A stretch of 64,000 bases of DNA, taken from Lachnospiraceae bacterium. GTDB taxonomy: Bacteria; Bacillota; Clostridia; Lachnospirales; Lachnospiraceae. Under the pieces are notes generated by a model. That model was not told the DNA's origin. It searched no databases and saw only the letters and a program-made list of their open reading frames with translations. The translations under genes were made by a program, and so were the position numbers. This document shows, piece by piece, positions 25,954 to 33,994 of the stretch. Position 1 is the first letter of the stretch, and each line of letters starts with the position of its first letter. The stretch is taken from assembly GCA_015058015.1 (NCBI GenBank), contig SVDM01000010.1, forward strand, positions 1 to 64,000, written 5' to 3'.

Positions 25954-27729
25954 ATGGAAGAGATTATGAACGTGTTACACGGAGAGGTATTCGGGGTATG
26001 GTTCCTGGTGGGAACCGCCCTGGTATTCTGGATGCAGGCAGGCTTTGCCATGTGCGAGGCGGGATTTACAAGAGCCAAGAATGCCGGAAATATAATAATG
26101 AAGAACCTGATGGACTTCTGTATCGGAACAGTTATGTGGTTTATATGCGGTGCGTCCCTCATGTTAGGTGAGAACATCTTAAACGGATTCGCAGGGGGAT
26201 TCTCCTTTGATGTATTCACCAACTACGGAAGCTTTGATTATTCAGCCTTTGTATTCAACCTGGTATTCTGTGCCACAACAGCAACTATCGTATCAGGTTC
26301 CATGGCAGAGAGAACCAAGTTCTCAAGCTACTGTATCTATTCAGCAGTAATATCAGCAATCATCTACCCCATCGAGGCACACTGGACCTGGGGCGGAGGA
26401 TTCTTAGCACAGTGGGGCTTCCACGATTATGCAGGATCCAACTGTATCCATATGGTAGGCGGTATCTGCGCATTAATCGGTGCATGGATGTTAGGACCCA
26501 GAATCGGTAAGTTCGAGAAAGACAAATCAGGTAAGGTTACCAAGGTTAACGCCTTCCCCGGCCACAACTTAGTAATAGCAGCCCTTGGTGTATTCATCCT
26601 TTGGCTTGGATGGTACGGCTTCAACGGTGCTGCAGCAACAGACGTGGCAACCTTAGGTTCCGTATTCCTTACCACAACAGTAGCGCCTGCAGTGGCAACA
26701 GTAGTATGTATGATATTTACCTGGGTAAAATACGGCAAGCCCGATGTTTCAATGTGCTTGAACGCATCCCTTGCAGGTCTTGTGGCAATTACAGCTCCCT
26801 GTGACGTAACAGATTGTGCCGGCGCAGCAATAATCGGTGCAGTAGCAGGACTTTTGGTAGTATTCGGTGTATGGTTCAATGATAACGTAACCCATGTAGA
26901 CGACCCCGTTGGTGCAGTAGCGGTTCATATGTTTAACGGTATCTGGGGAACAATCGCTGTAGGACTTTTTGCCACCAAGACAGCTCCCGGATTCGAACTT
27001 GCAGGTATCACTGAAGGATTATTCTATGGCGGCGGAATCGACCAGCTCTTAAAGCAGTTAGGAGGTATGGGCGTAACCATAGCATGGACGGTAGTAACCA
27101 TAACAATTGCATTTACCATTATTAAGAAGACAATAGGACTTAGAGTATCTGAGGAAGAAGAGATAACCGGTCTTGATTCAACGGAGCATGGACTTCCCTC
27201 AGCTTATGCAGGCTTCTCTATTATGGATATCTCCAACACCATGACCATGAGTGTAAACGAGAACACAAACCTTGGAACAGAGCCTTACGAGGAGGCATCC
27301 GAGGCCAAGAGAAATGCCGCCGTACCCGTTATAAGAGGAGACGGAGCTGCGGTAGGTGCTCCGGGAATCACTTCCGGAATAAACAAGGTGGTAATTATTG
27401 CAAAGCTGTCAAGATACGATGCCTTACGTAAAGCCATGAATGATCTGGGAGTAACGGGTATGACAGTTACACAGGTTATGGGCTGCGGTATCCAAAAGGG
27501 TGCCGGAGAGAGATATCGTGGAGTTGAGATTGACGCCACACTGCTTCCCAAGGTTAAGTTGGAGGTTGTAGTAAGCGCCATCCCGGTGGAGGATGTAATC
27601 GAGACAGCCAAGAAGGTTCTTTACACCGGTCATATTGGAGACGGTAAGATATTCGTATATCCCGTAAGCAAGGTTGTAAAGATAAGAACAGGTGAAGAAG
27701 ATTTCGAAGCATTACAGGATGTGGAGTAA
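25954..27729 (+). CDS. amt: Ammonium transporter fused to a C-terminal PII signalling domain
   Basis: A 591-residue protein. Residues 1-400 are an Amt channel with about 11 membrane helices; 'CEAGFTRAKNAGN', 'EAHWTWGGGFLAQWGFHDYAGS' and 'HMFNGIWGTIAVGLF' carry the family motifs, including the two pore His. After a linker of about 75 residues comes a complete PII domain (about 477-587) with TGMTVTQV, the T loop (QKGAGERYRGVEIDATLLPKVK) and GDGKIFVYPV for nucleotide binding. PII normally plugs Amt as a separate trimer, so here the gate is covalent. At the site of the uridylylated Tyr51 of E. coli GlnB there is Ile (near residue 525), so that modification is not possible. The leader has the AAAGGC switch. 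Confidence 0.95.
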   Translation: MEEIMNVLHGEVFGVWFLVGTALVFWMQAGFAMCEAGFTRAKNAGNIIMKNLMDFCIGTVMWFICGASLMLGENILNGFAGGFSFDVFTNYGSFDYSAFVFNLVFCATTATIVSGSMAERTKFSSYCIYSAVISAIIYPIEAHWTWGGGFLAQWGFHDYAGSNCIHMVGGICALIGAWMLGPRIGKFEKDKSGKVTKVNAFPGHNLVIAALGVFILWLGWYGFNGAAATDVATLGSVFLTTTVAPAVATVVCMIFTWVKYGKPDVSMCLNASLAGLVAITAPCDVTDCAGAAIIGAVAGLLVVFGVWFNDNVTHVDDPVGAVAVHMFNGIWGTIAVGLFATKTAPGFELAGITEGLFYGGGIDQLLKQLGGMGVTIAWTVVTITIAFTIIKKTIGLRVSEEEEITGLDSTEHGLPSAYAGFSIMDISNTMTMSVNENTNLGTEPYEEASEAKRNAAVPVIRGDGAAVGAPGITSGINKVVIIAKLSRYDALRKAMNDLGVTGMTVTQVMGCGIQKGAGERYRGVEIDATLLPKVKLEVVVSAIPVEDVIETAKKVLYTGHIGDGKIFVYPVSKVVKIRTGEEDFEALQDVE

Positions 27730-27738
27730 ATTTTATAT

Positions 27739-27779
27739 GCGCTTTGAGCCGGGCATTAGCCCGGCCTAAAGTGCGTTTT
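27739..27779 (+). terminator. Terminator between amt and purF
   Basis: A nested hairpin: GCGCTTT (27739-27745) with AAAGTGC (27768-27774), and inside GCCGGGC-ATTA-GCCCGGC (27748-27765), followed by GTTTTG. It ends just 27 bases before the purF ATG, so it may also act as leader attenuator of purF. No AAAGGC hexaloop is present. Confidence 0.65.
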
Positions 27780-27805
27780 GAAGTTTTTAAAGAGAGGATA
27801 TTGTT

Positions 27806-29188
27806 ATGAGAGAAAGTTTTGACGACAAGCTTCATGAAGAATGCGGAGTATTCGGAGTCTATGCTCCGGCAGGGAACAATGTCTCCGGTGATATCTACTA
27901 CGGATTGGTGGCCTTACAGCACAGAGGCCAGGAATCCGCCGGTATGTCAGTGTCGGATACGGAAGGACCCATGGGCAACATCACTACGAAAAAGGATATG
28001 GGTCTGGTAAGCGAGGTCTTTAACAAGAAGGACTTAAAGGAGCTTTCGGGCAATATAGGAGTGGGACACGTAAGATATTCCACCACAGGAGGCAGCACTC
28101 CGGAGAATGCCCAGCCCATAGCCATGAACTATATAAAGGGTAGTCTGGCTTTGGTTCATAACGGCAATATCGTAAATGCCAAAGAGTTAAAGGAAGAGCA
28201 GATGTATAGGGGACAGGCCCACTACACTACTTCGGATACGGAAGTTTTGGCTTATGAAATAATAAGCGAGCGTGTAGGGGCACCTTCCATAGAAGAGGCG
28301 GTAATAAGAGCTGCCGCCAAGCTAAAAGGAGGTTATGCCTGTCTTGTTATGAGTCCCCGAAAACTGCTGGGAATAAGAGACCCTTACGGCTTAAAGCCCC
28401 TGGCCTTAGGGAAAAAGGGGGATGCGTATATCCTTTCTTCCGAAAGCGCAGCCATAAGATCTGTGGGAGGAGAATTTATACGTGATGTGGAGCCGGGAGA
28501 GATCGTTACCATTACGGATTCCGGAGTGGAGTCCATCAGACCCTTTGCAGACACAGGAAGAGCCCACTGCATCTTTGAATATATTTACTTTGCCAGGGTG
28601 GATTCCGTAATAGACGGCATCTCTGTTCACGATGCAAGAATAAGAGCCGGAAGGGCCCTGGCCAAATCGGACAAGGTGGATGCGGATATAGTAGTGGGGG
28701 TTCCGGATTCGGGACTGGCTGCAGCGGAAGGTTATTCCTATGAGTCGGGACTTCCCTTTTCTCTGGCATTTCACAAGAACAGCTATATAGGAAGAAGCTT
28801 TATAAAGCCAACGGATGAAGAAAGACGTATTGCGGTGCAGATGAAGCAAAGCGTTGTATCAAGCGTGGTCTCCGGTAAGCGCGTAGTGCTTATTGATGAC
28901 TCCATAGTAAGGGGAACCACCATAAGAGCGATAATTGAGATGCTAAGAGAGGCAGGGGCTCTGGAGGTTCACGTGCGTATAAGCTCACCCCCGTTCCTGT
29001 ATCCTTGTTATTACGGAACTGATGTGCCATCTGCGGGACAGCTTATAGCATCAAAGCATTCAACAGAGGAAGTAAGGAAGAATATAGGGGCGGATTCCCT
29101 GGCATACTTAAAAACCGAGGATTTTGCTTCTATGGTGGGAGACTTGCCTATATGCTCTGCCTGCTTTGATAATAACTACCCTGTATAA
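27806..29188 (+). CDS. purF: Amidophosphoribosyltransferase
   Basis: A 460-residue enzyme of the Bacillus type: a 12-residue propeptide is followed by the Ntn nucleophile Cys13 (EECGVFGVY). Glutaminase motifs 'HRGQESAG' and 'VHNGNI' and the PRPP loop 'VVLIDDSIVRGTT' are clear. Cys residues in 'YPCYYG' and 'CSACFDNN' fit the [4Fe-4S] ligands of oxygen-sensitive PurF. It performs the first step of purine synthesis using glutamine nitrogen. It stands alone among nitrogen genes, with AGAGAGGA as ribosome site. Confidence 0.95.
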   Translation: MRESFDDKLHEECGVFGVYAPAGNNVSGDIYYGLVALQHRGQESAGMSVSDTEGPMGNITTKKDMGLVSEVFNKKDLKELSGNIGVGHVRYSTTGGSTPENAQPIAMNYIKGSLALVHNGNIVNAKELKEEQMYRGQAHYTTSDTEVLAYEIISERVGAPSIEEAVIRAAAKLKGGYACLVMSPRKLLGIRDPYGLKPLALGKKGDAYILSSESAAIRSVGGEFIRDVEPGEIVTITDSGVESIRPFADTGRAHCIFEYIYFARVDSVIDGISVHDARIRAGRALAKSDKVDADIVVGVPDSGLAAAEGYSYESGLPFSLAFHKNSYIGRSFIKPTDEERRIAVQMKQSVVSSVVSGKRVVLIDDSIVRGTTIRAIIEMLREAGALEVHVRISSPPFLYPCYYGTDVPSAGQLIASKHSTEEVRKNIGADSLAYLKTEDFASMVGDLPICSACFDNNYPV

Positions 29189-29195
29189 TTGGGGG

Positions 29196-29224
29196 TTGAC
29201 TTTGATGGGTTAAAGGCTTAAAAT
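29196..29224 (+). promoter_or_regulatory. Promoter of gltBD
   Basis: TTGACT (29196-29201), 17-bp spacer and TAAAAT (29219-29224), starting RNA about 9 bases before the AAAGGC hairpin. Confidence 0.7.
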
Positions 29225-29239
29225 CTATGTAATGATTTA

Positions 29240-29282
29240 GAAGCAAAGGCGCTTCGAGTATTATACTCGGAGTGCCTTTTTT
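29240..29282 (+). promoter_or_regulatory. ANTAR-type attenuator in the gltB leader
   Basis: GAAGC (29240-29244), hexaloop AAAGGC (29245-29250), GCTTC (29251-29255) forms a perfect 5-bp hairpin. The competing terminator pairs AGGCGCTTCGAGTA (29247-29260) with TACTCGGAGTGCCT (29264-29277), 14 bp with two G-T pairs, then TTTTT. Same geometry as before asnB and glnN. Confidence 0.8.
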
Positions 29283-29422
29283 GTGTTGATAACGAGTCAG
29301 AAACTTTTGGATGCATGCTGGCATGCAAAACAAAGTTTATGACGAGTGTCCATCATCGAATGCGATAGCATGAGATGAGGGGTAACGAAGTTACACAACA
29401 CAAAGTGTTGTGTTGATAACGA
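29281..29422 (+). repeat. 15-bp direct repeat flanking a four-hairpin insert in the gltB leader
   Basis: TTGTGTTGATAACGA occurs at 29281-29295 and again at 29408-29422. Between them are four successive hairpins: GTCAgAAACTTT...AAAGTTTaTGAC (29296-29343) enclosing GCATGC-TG-GCATGC; CATC...ATGC-GATA-GCAT...GATG (29351-29377); GTAAC-GAA-GTTAC (29382-29394); ACACAACAC-AAA-GTGTTGTGT (29393-29413). The second direct repeat leads straight into the gltB ribosome site, so this may be an inserted structured element with target duplication. Confidence 0.7.
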
Positions 29423-29434
29423 AAGGATTTAGAC

Positions 29435-32400
29435 ATGGAGAACTACCACAATCAATTCGAAAGGATAGAAAAATACGGCTTATATAACCCCGCCTTCGAG
29501 CATGATAACTGCGGAATCGGGGCTATTATTGATATTAAAGGAAGGGCAAGCCACGAGCTGGTGGATTCGGCCCTATCCATAGTGGAGAACTTAGAACATA
29601 GAGCAGGTAAGGATGCAGAAGGGGAAACCGGTGACGGAGTAGGTATCCTGACCCAGATCCCCCATAAGTACTTTACTAAGATTATGAAGAAGAAGGGAAT
29701 TACCCTGCCGGGACCGAGACAGTACGGTGTAGGTATGTTCTTTTTCCCGCAGAATGACCTGGATATGAGACAGGCCAGGTCCATGTTCGAGATAATCACC
29801 GGCAAGGCAGGCATGAAGATTATTGCCTGGAGGAAGGTGGATTCTGCTCCGGAAGTCTTAGGCTCCAAGGCAAGAGAATGTATGCCTGAGATATATCAGG
29901 TATTTATAGAAAGACCCGAAGAAGCAGAAAGCGACCTTGACTTTGACCGTATGCTCTACATCCTTCGAAGAGAATTTGAGCAAAGCAGTGTTAATACTTA
30001 TGTTCCATCCCTTTCATGCAGAACTATTGTTTATAAAGGAATGTTCCTGGTGGGACAGCTCCGTACCTTCTTTACAGATCTTGAAGATCCGGACTATGAG
30101 TCTGCAATCGCTATGGTACATTCACGTTTTTCAACCAATACCACACCCAGCTGGAACAGGGCCCATCCCAACCGTCTTATGGTTCATAACGGTGAGATTA
30201 ATACCATTAAGGGCAATGCAGATAAGATGCTGGCCCGTGAAGAGACCATGCATACACCCTTATTCTCAGATGAAGATATGACTAAGGTTCTTCCCATTAT
30301 CTCACAAAGCGGCTCTGATTCAGCTATGCTTGATAATACCCTGGAATTCCTTATGATGAGCGGTATGGCGCTGCCCCTTGCGGCAACCATTATGATTCCG
30401 GAACCCTGGTCTCACAACGAGACCTTGACCCAGGAAGAACGTGACTTCTACCAGTACTATGCCACCATGATGGAGCCCTGGGATGGCCCGGCCTCCATAC
30501 TCTTCTCAGACGGAGATGTAATGGGAGCTATCTTAGACAGAAACGGCCTTCGTCCTTCCAGATACTATGTAATGGATGACGGAAGACTGATTCTTTCTTC
30601 CGAGGTTGGAGTATTAGACCTTGAGGAGAAGCATATCGTTAAGAAGGAAAGACTTCATCCCGGTAAGCTTTTGTTGGTGGATACTAAGGAGAAGCGCATC
30701 ATTACGGATGAAGAAATTAAGAAAATGTATGCCCACGGCAAACCATATGGAGAATGGCTTGACAGTAAGCTCCTTACCTTAGGGGGAATTAAAATTCCCA
30801 ACAAGAAGGTACCCACCTGCGAGGGAAGAGAGCGTGCCAGACTCCAGAAGGCCTTTGGATACTCCTGGGAGAATTTCTACGACAGTATCAGAGCAATGGC
30901 TCTTAATGGCAGTGAAGCAATCGGCTCCATGGGAGTCGATACCCCCATTGCAGCATTGTCCGGTGAATACCAGCCACTGTTCTACTACTTTAAACAGTTA
31001 TTCGCCCAGGTTACCAATCCCCCTATTGATGCCCAGAGGGAAGAGATAGTTACTTCCAGAACGGTATATGCGGGAACCAACGGTAATCTCTTAGAGGAGA
31101 AACCGGAGAACTGCCAGGTATTAAAGATAAACAATCCTATCCTTACGGATCTGGATTTACTTAAGATTGAAAATATGAAGAAAGAGGGATTTAGAGTATC
31201 TAAGGTCTCTACCCTCTTCTATAAGAGTACACCTATGAAGAGGGTGTTAAACCACCTTTTTGTTGAGGTAGATAAAGCCTACAGAGAAGGCACCAACATT
31301 CTTATTCTTTCCGACAGGGGAGTAGATGAGAACCACGTGGCAATCCCCAGTTTACTGGCGGTGGCAGCGGTTCACAAGCATCTGGTTGAGACTAAGAAAT
31401 GTACAGCCATGTCCCTTATTGTGGAATCAGGAGAGCCCAGGGAAGTTCACCACTTCGCAACCCTCCTTGGTTTTGGTGCTTTGGCGGTTAATCCTTATCT
31501 TGCCCATGCCACCATCGCCCAGCTGGTGGAAGAAGAACTCCTGGATAAGGACTACTATGCGGCAGTGGATGATTATGACAATGCAATACTCTTCGGTATC
31601 GTAAAGATTGCTTCCAAGATGGGTATATCCACCATTCAGTCCTATCAGGGCAGCAAGATATTTGAAGCAATAGGTATATCTGAAGAAGTAATTAACGAAT
31701 ATTTCCCCGGAACTGTATCAAGAATCGGTGGAATAACCTTAGAGGATATCGGTAAGGCTGTGGATAAACAGCACTCAAAAGCCTTTGACCCCTTAGGACT
31801 CCCTGTTGATCTTGAACTTTCATCCACAGGAAGACATAAAGAAAGAGGCAAGGGAGAGCAGCACAGATACAATCCTTTGACTATCCATGCCCTGCAGCAA
31901 TCCACCAGAGAAGGGGACTTCAAGAAGTTTAAGGAATACACCAAGATGGTGGATGTAGAGCAGACAGGATATCTTAGAAGCCTTCTTGAGTTTAAGACGG
32001 CGGATAAGCCCATCCCCTTAGAAGAGGTGGAAAGCGAGGATTCAATAGTTACAAGATTTAAGACGGGAGCCATGTCCTACGGTTCAATATCAGAGGAGGC
32101 GCATGTGGCCCTTGCTGTGGCCATGAACCACTTACATGGTAAGTCCAACAGCGGTGAGGGCGGAGAAAGTGATGAGCGTCTTATGTCTGCGGGAACAAGC
32201 CGGGATAAAAGTTCATCCATTAAGCAGGTAGCCAGCGGACGTTTCGGTGTAACCAGTAAGTATCTGGTCTCCGCAAAAGAGATTCAGATTAAGATGGCAC
32301 AGGGGGCAAAACCCGGTGAGGGTGGACATTTGCCCGGCAAGAAGGTATATCCCTGGATTGCAAAAACCAGACACTCAACCCCGGGAGTAAGCCTTATATC

Positions 32401-33994
32401 CCCGCCACCCCACCATGACATTTATTCAATCGAGGATTTGGCTCAGCTTATATATGACCTTAAGAATGCCAATAAGGATGCCAGAATCTCAGTAAAACTG
32501 GTATCTGAGGCAGGAGTGGGAACCGTTGCGGCAGGTGTTGCCAAGGCGGGAGCGTCAGTTGTACTAATATCAGGATATGACGGTGGAACGGGAGCAGCTC
32601 CCCTTTCATCAATTCATAATGCGGGAATGCCCTGGGAGCTTGGCCTTGCGGAGACACACCAGACCCTTATTGCCAACGGCCTTCGTAATCGTGTAGTGGT
32701 GGAGACTGACGGTAAGCTTATGAGCGGCAAGGACGTGGCCATTGCAGCAATGCTGGGAGCAGAGGAGTTCGGTTTTGCCACGGCACCCCTTATTACTCTT
32801 GGTTGCGTAATGATGCGTGCCTGTCAGTCAGATACCTGCCCCATGGGTATTGCAACTCAGAACCCGGAACTTCGCAAGCGTTTTGCCGGTAAGCCGGAAT
32901 ATGTGGAGAACTTCATGAGATTCGTGGCAAGAGAACTTCGTGAAATCATGAGTAGCTTAGGGGTAAGAACCGTGGCTGAGCTGGTGGGTCGAAGCGACCT
33001 TCTTAGAGTACGCAAAGAGCTAAGTGACAGGGAGAGCAAGTTAAACTTAGAAAGAATCCTTCTTCACATGGGAGATGATATTGTAACTCATGATGAGAAG
33101 AACCTTTATGACTTTAAGCTAGATGCCACCAAGGATATAGCGGTACTTCTTAAGTCAAAGGGTATTAAAAAGGCCCTTGAGACAGGAGAAAAGACCCAGG
33201 CCAAGGTTAGCTTAAAGAGTGTTGACAGAACCTTCGGAACCCTCCTTGGATCAGAGATTACCAGAACCAACCCCAAGGGACTTAAGGAGGATACCATTAC
33301 TGTAAAATGCACAGGCTCAGGAGGACAAAGCTTCGGGGCATTTATCCCTAAGGGTCTGACATTAAAGCTTACAGGTGATTCCAACGACTATTTCGGAAAA
33401 GGTCTATCCGGCGGCAAACTTATTGTATCTGCACCGAAAGATGCGGGATATGAACCAAAAGAAAACATTATCATCGGAAATGTAGCATTGTACGGAGCAA
33501 CCTCCGGAGAAGCTTATATTGCAGGAGTTGCCGGAGAGAGATTCGCCGTTCGTAATTCCGGCGCCACCGCTGTAGTAGAAGGAGTGGGTGAGCACGGATG
33601 CGAGTATATGACCGGCGGATGTGTGGCAATCTTAGGTCCCACAGGTAAGAACTTCGCGGCAGGTATGAGCGGCGGTGTGGCATACGTTCTTGATGAAGAG
33701 AATACATTATATAAAAACCTGAATAAACAGATGGTAAGTATGGAAGCCCTGACCTATACGGGTGATATCGAGGAACTTCGCCGTATTCTGGCAAACCACG
33801 TTAGATACACCGGTTCAGAAAAGGGTAAGGAGATTCTGGATAATTTCGAGGAATACATCGGACATTTTAAGAAGATTATTCCTGTTGATTACAAAGAAAT
33901 CTTACGTCTTATCGCCAAATGCGAGGAGACGGGAGCTGACATGGAGACAGCCAAGATAGAGGCTTTCAGAGAGTTTGTGGGAGGTGAGAAGTAA
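29435..33994 (+). CDS. gltB: Glutamate synthase large subunit
   Basis: A 1519-residue protein with the four classic regions: class II glutaminase (nucleophile Cys26 after a propeptide, HDNCGIGA), central domain, FMN-binding synthase domain ('SGEGGESDERL', 'KPGEGGHLPG', 'GTGAAPLSS') and the beta-helix C-terminus ('GGKLIVSAP', 'GERFAVRNSGA'). The 3Fe-4S cysteines are in CVMMRACQSDTCPMG at about 1124-1138. It moves the amide nitrogen of glutamine to 2-oxoglutarate, giving two glutamates. Its last base overlaps the gltD ATG, so the subunits are coupled. The leader has the AAAGGC switch. Confidence 0.96.
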   Translation: MENYHNQFERIEKYGLYNPAFEHDNCGIGAIIDIKGRASHELVDSALSIVENLEHRAGKDAEGETGDGVGILTQIPHKYFTKIMKKKGITLPGPRQYGVGMFFFPQNDLDMRQARSMFEIITGKAGMKIIAWRKVDSAPEVLGSKARECMPEIYQVFIERPEEAESDLDFDRMLYILRREFEQSSVNTYVPSLSCRTIVYKGMFLVGQLRTFFTDLEDPDYESAIAMVHSRFSTNTTPSWNRAHPNRLMVHNGEINTIKGNADKMLAREETMHTPLFSDEDMTKVLPIISQSGSDSAMLDNTLEFLMMSGMALPLAATIMIPEPWSHNETLTQEERDFYQYYATMMEPWDGPASILFSDGDVMGAILDRNGLRPSRYYVMDDGRLILSSEVGVLDLEEKHIVKKERLHPGKLLLVDTKEKRIITDEEIKKMYAHGKPYGEWLDSKLLTLGGIKIPNKKVPTCEGRERARLQKAFGYSWENFYDSIRAMALNGSEAIGSMGVDTPIAALSGEYQPLFYYFKQLFAQVTNPPIDAQREEIVTSRTVYAGTNGNLLEEKPENCQVLKINNPILTDLDLLKIENMKKEGFRVSKVSTLFYKSTPMKRVLNHLFVEVDKAYREGTNILILSDRGVDENHVAIPSLLAVAAVHKHLVETKKCTAMSLIVESGEPREVHHFATLLGFGALAVNPYLAHATIAQLVEEELLDKDYYAAVDDYDNAILFGIVKIASKMGISTIQSYQGSKIFEAIGISEEVINEYFPGTVSRIGGITLEDIGKAVDKQHSKAFDPLGLPVDLELSSTGRHKERGKGEQHRYNPLTIHALQQSTREGDFKKFKEYTKMVDVEQTGYLRSLLEFKTADKPIPLEEVESEDSIVTRFKTGAMSYGSISEEAHVALAVAMNHLHGKSNSGEGGESDERLMSAGTSRDKSSSIKQVASGRFGVTSKYLVSAKEIQIKMAQGAKPGEGGHLPGKKVYPWIAKTRHSTPGVSLISPPPHHDIYSIEDLAQLIYDLKNANKDARISVKLVSEAGVGTVAAGVAKAGASVVLISGYDGGTGAAPLSSIHNAGMPWELGLAETHQTLIANGLRNRVVVETDGKLMSGKDVAIAAMLGAEEFGFATAPLITLGCVMMRACQSDTCPMGIATQNPELRKRFAGKPEYVENFMRFVARELREIMSSLGVRTVAELVGRSDLLRVRKELSDRESKLNLERILLHMGDDIVTHDEKNLYDFKLDATKDIAVLLKSKGIKKALETGEKTQAKVSLKSVDRTFGTLLGSEITRTNPKGLKEDTITVKCTGSGGQSFGAFIPKGLTLKLTGDSNDYFGKGLSGGKLIVSAPKDAGYEPKENIIIGNVALYGATSGEAYIAGVAGERFAVRNSGATAVVEGVGEHGCEYMTGGCVAILGPTGKNFAAGMSGGVAYVLDEENTLYKNLNKQMVSMEALTYTGDIEELRRILANHVRYTGSEKGKEILDNFEEYIGHFKKIIPVDYKEILRLIAKCEETGADMETAKIEAFREFVGGEK

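Noticed and set aside
21370-29282. AAAGGC leaders as glutamine riboswitches
   Set aside because: Known glutamine riboswitches (glnA and Downstream-peptide classes) are from cyanobacteria and marine phage and have three-helix or pseudoknot cores not seen here. The conserved part is too small for an aptamer.
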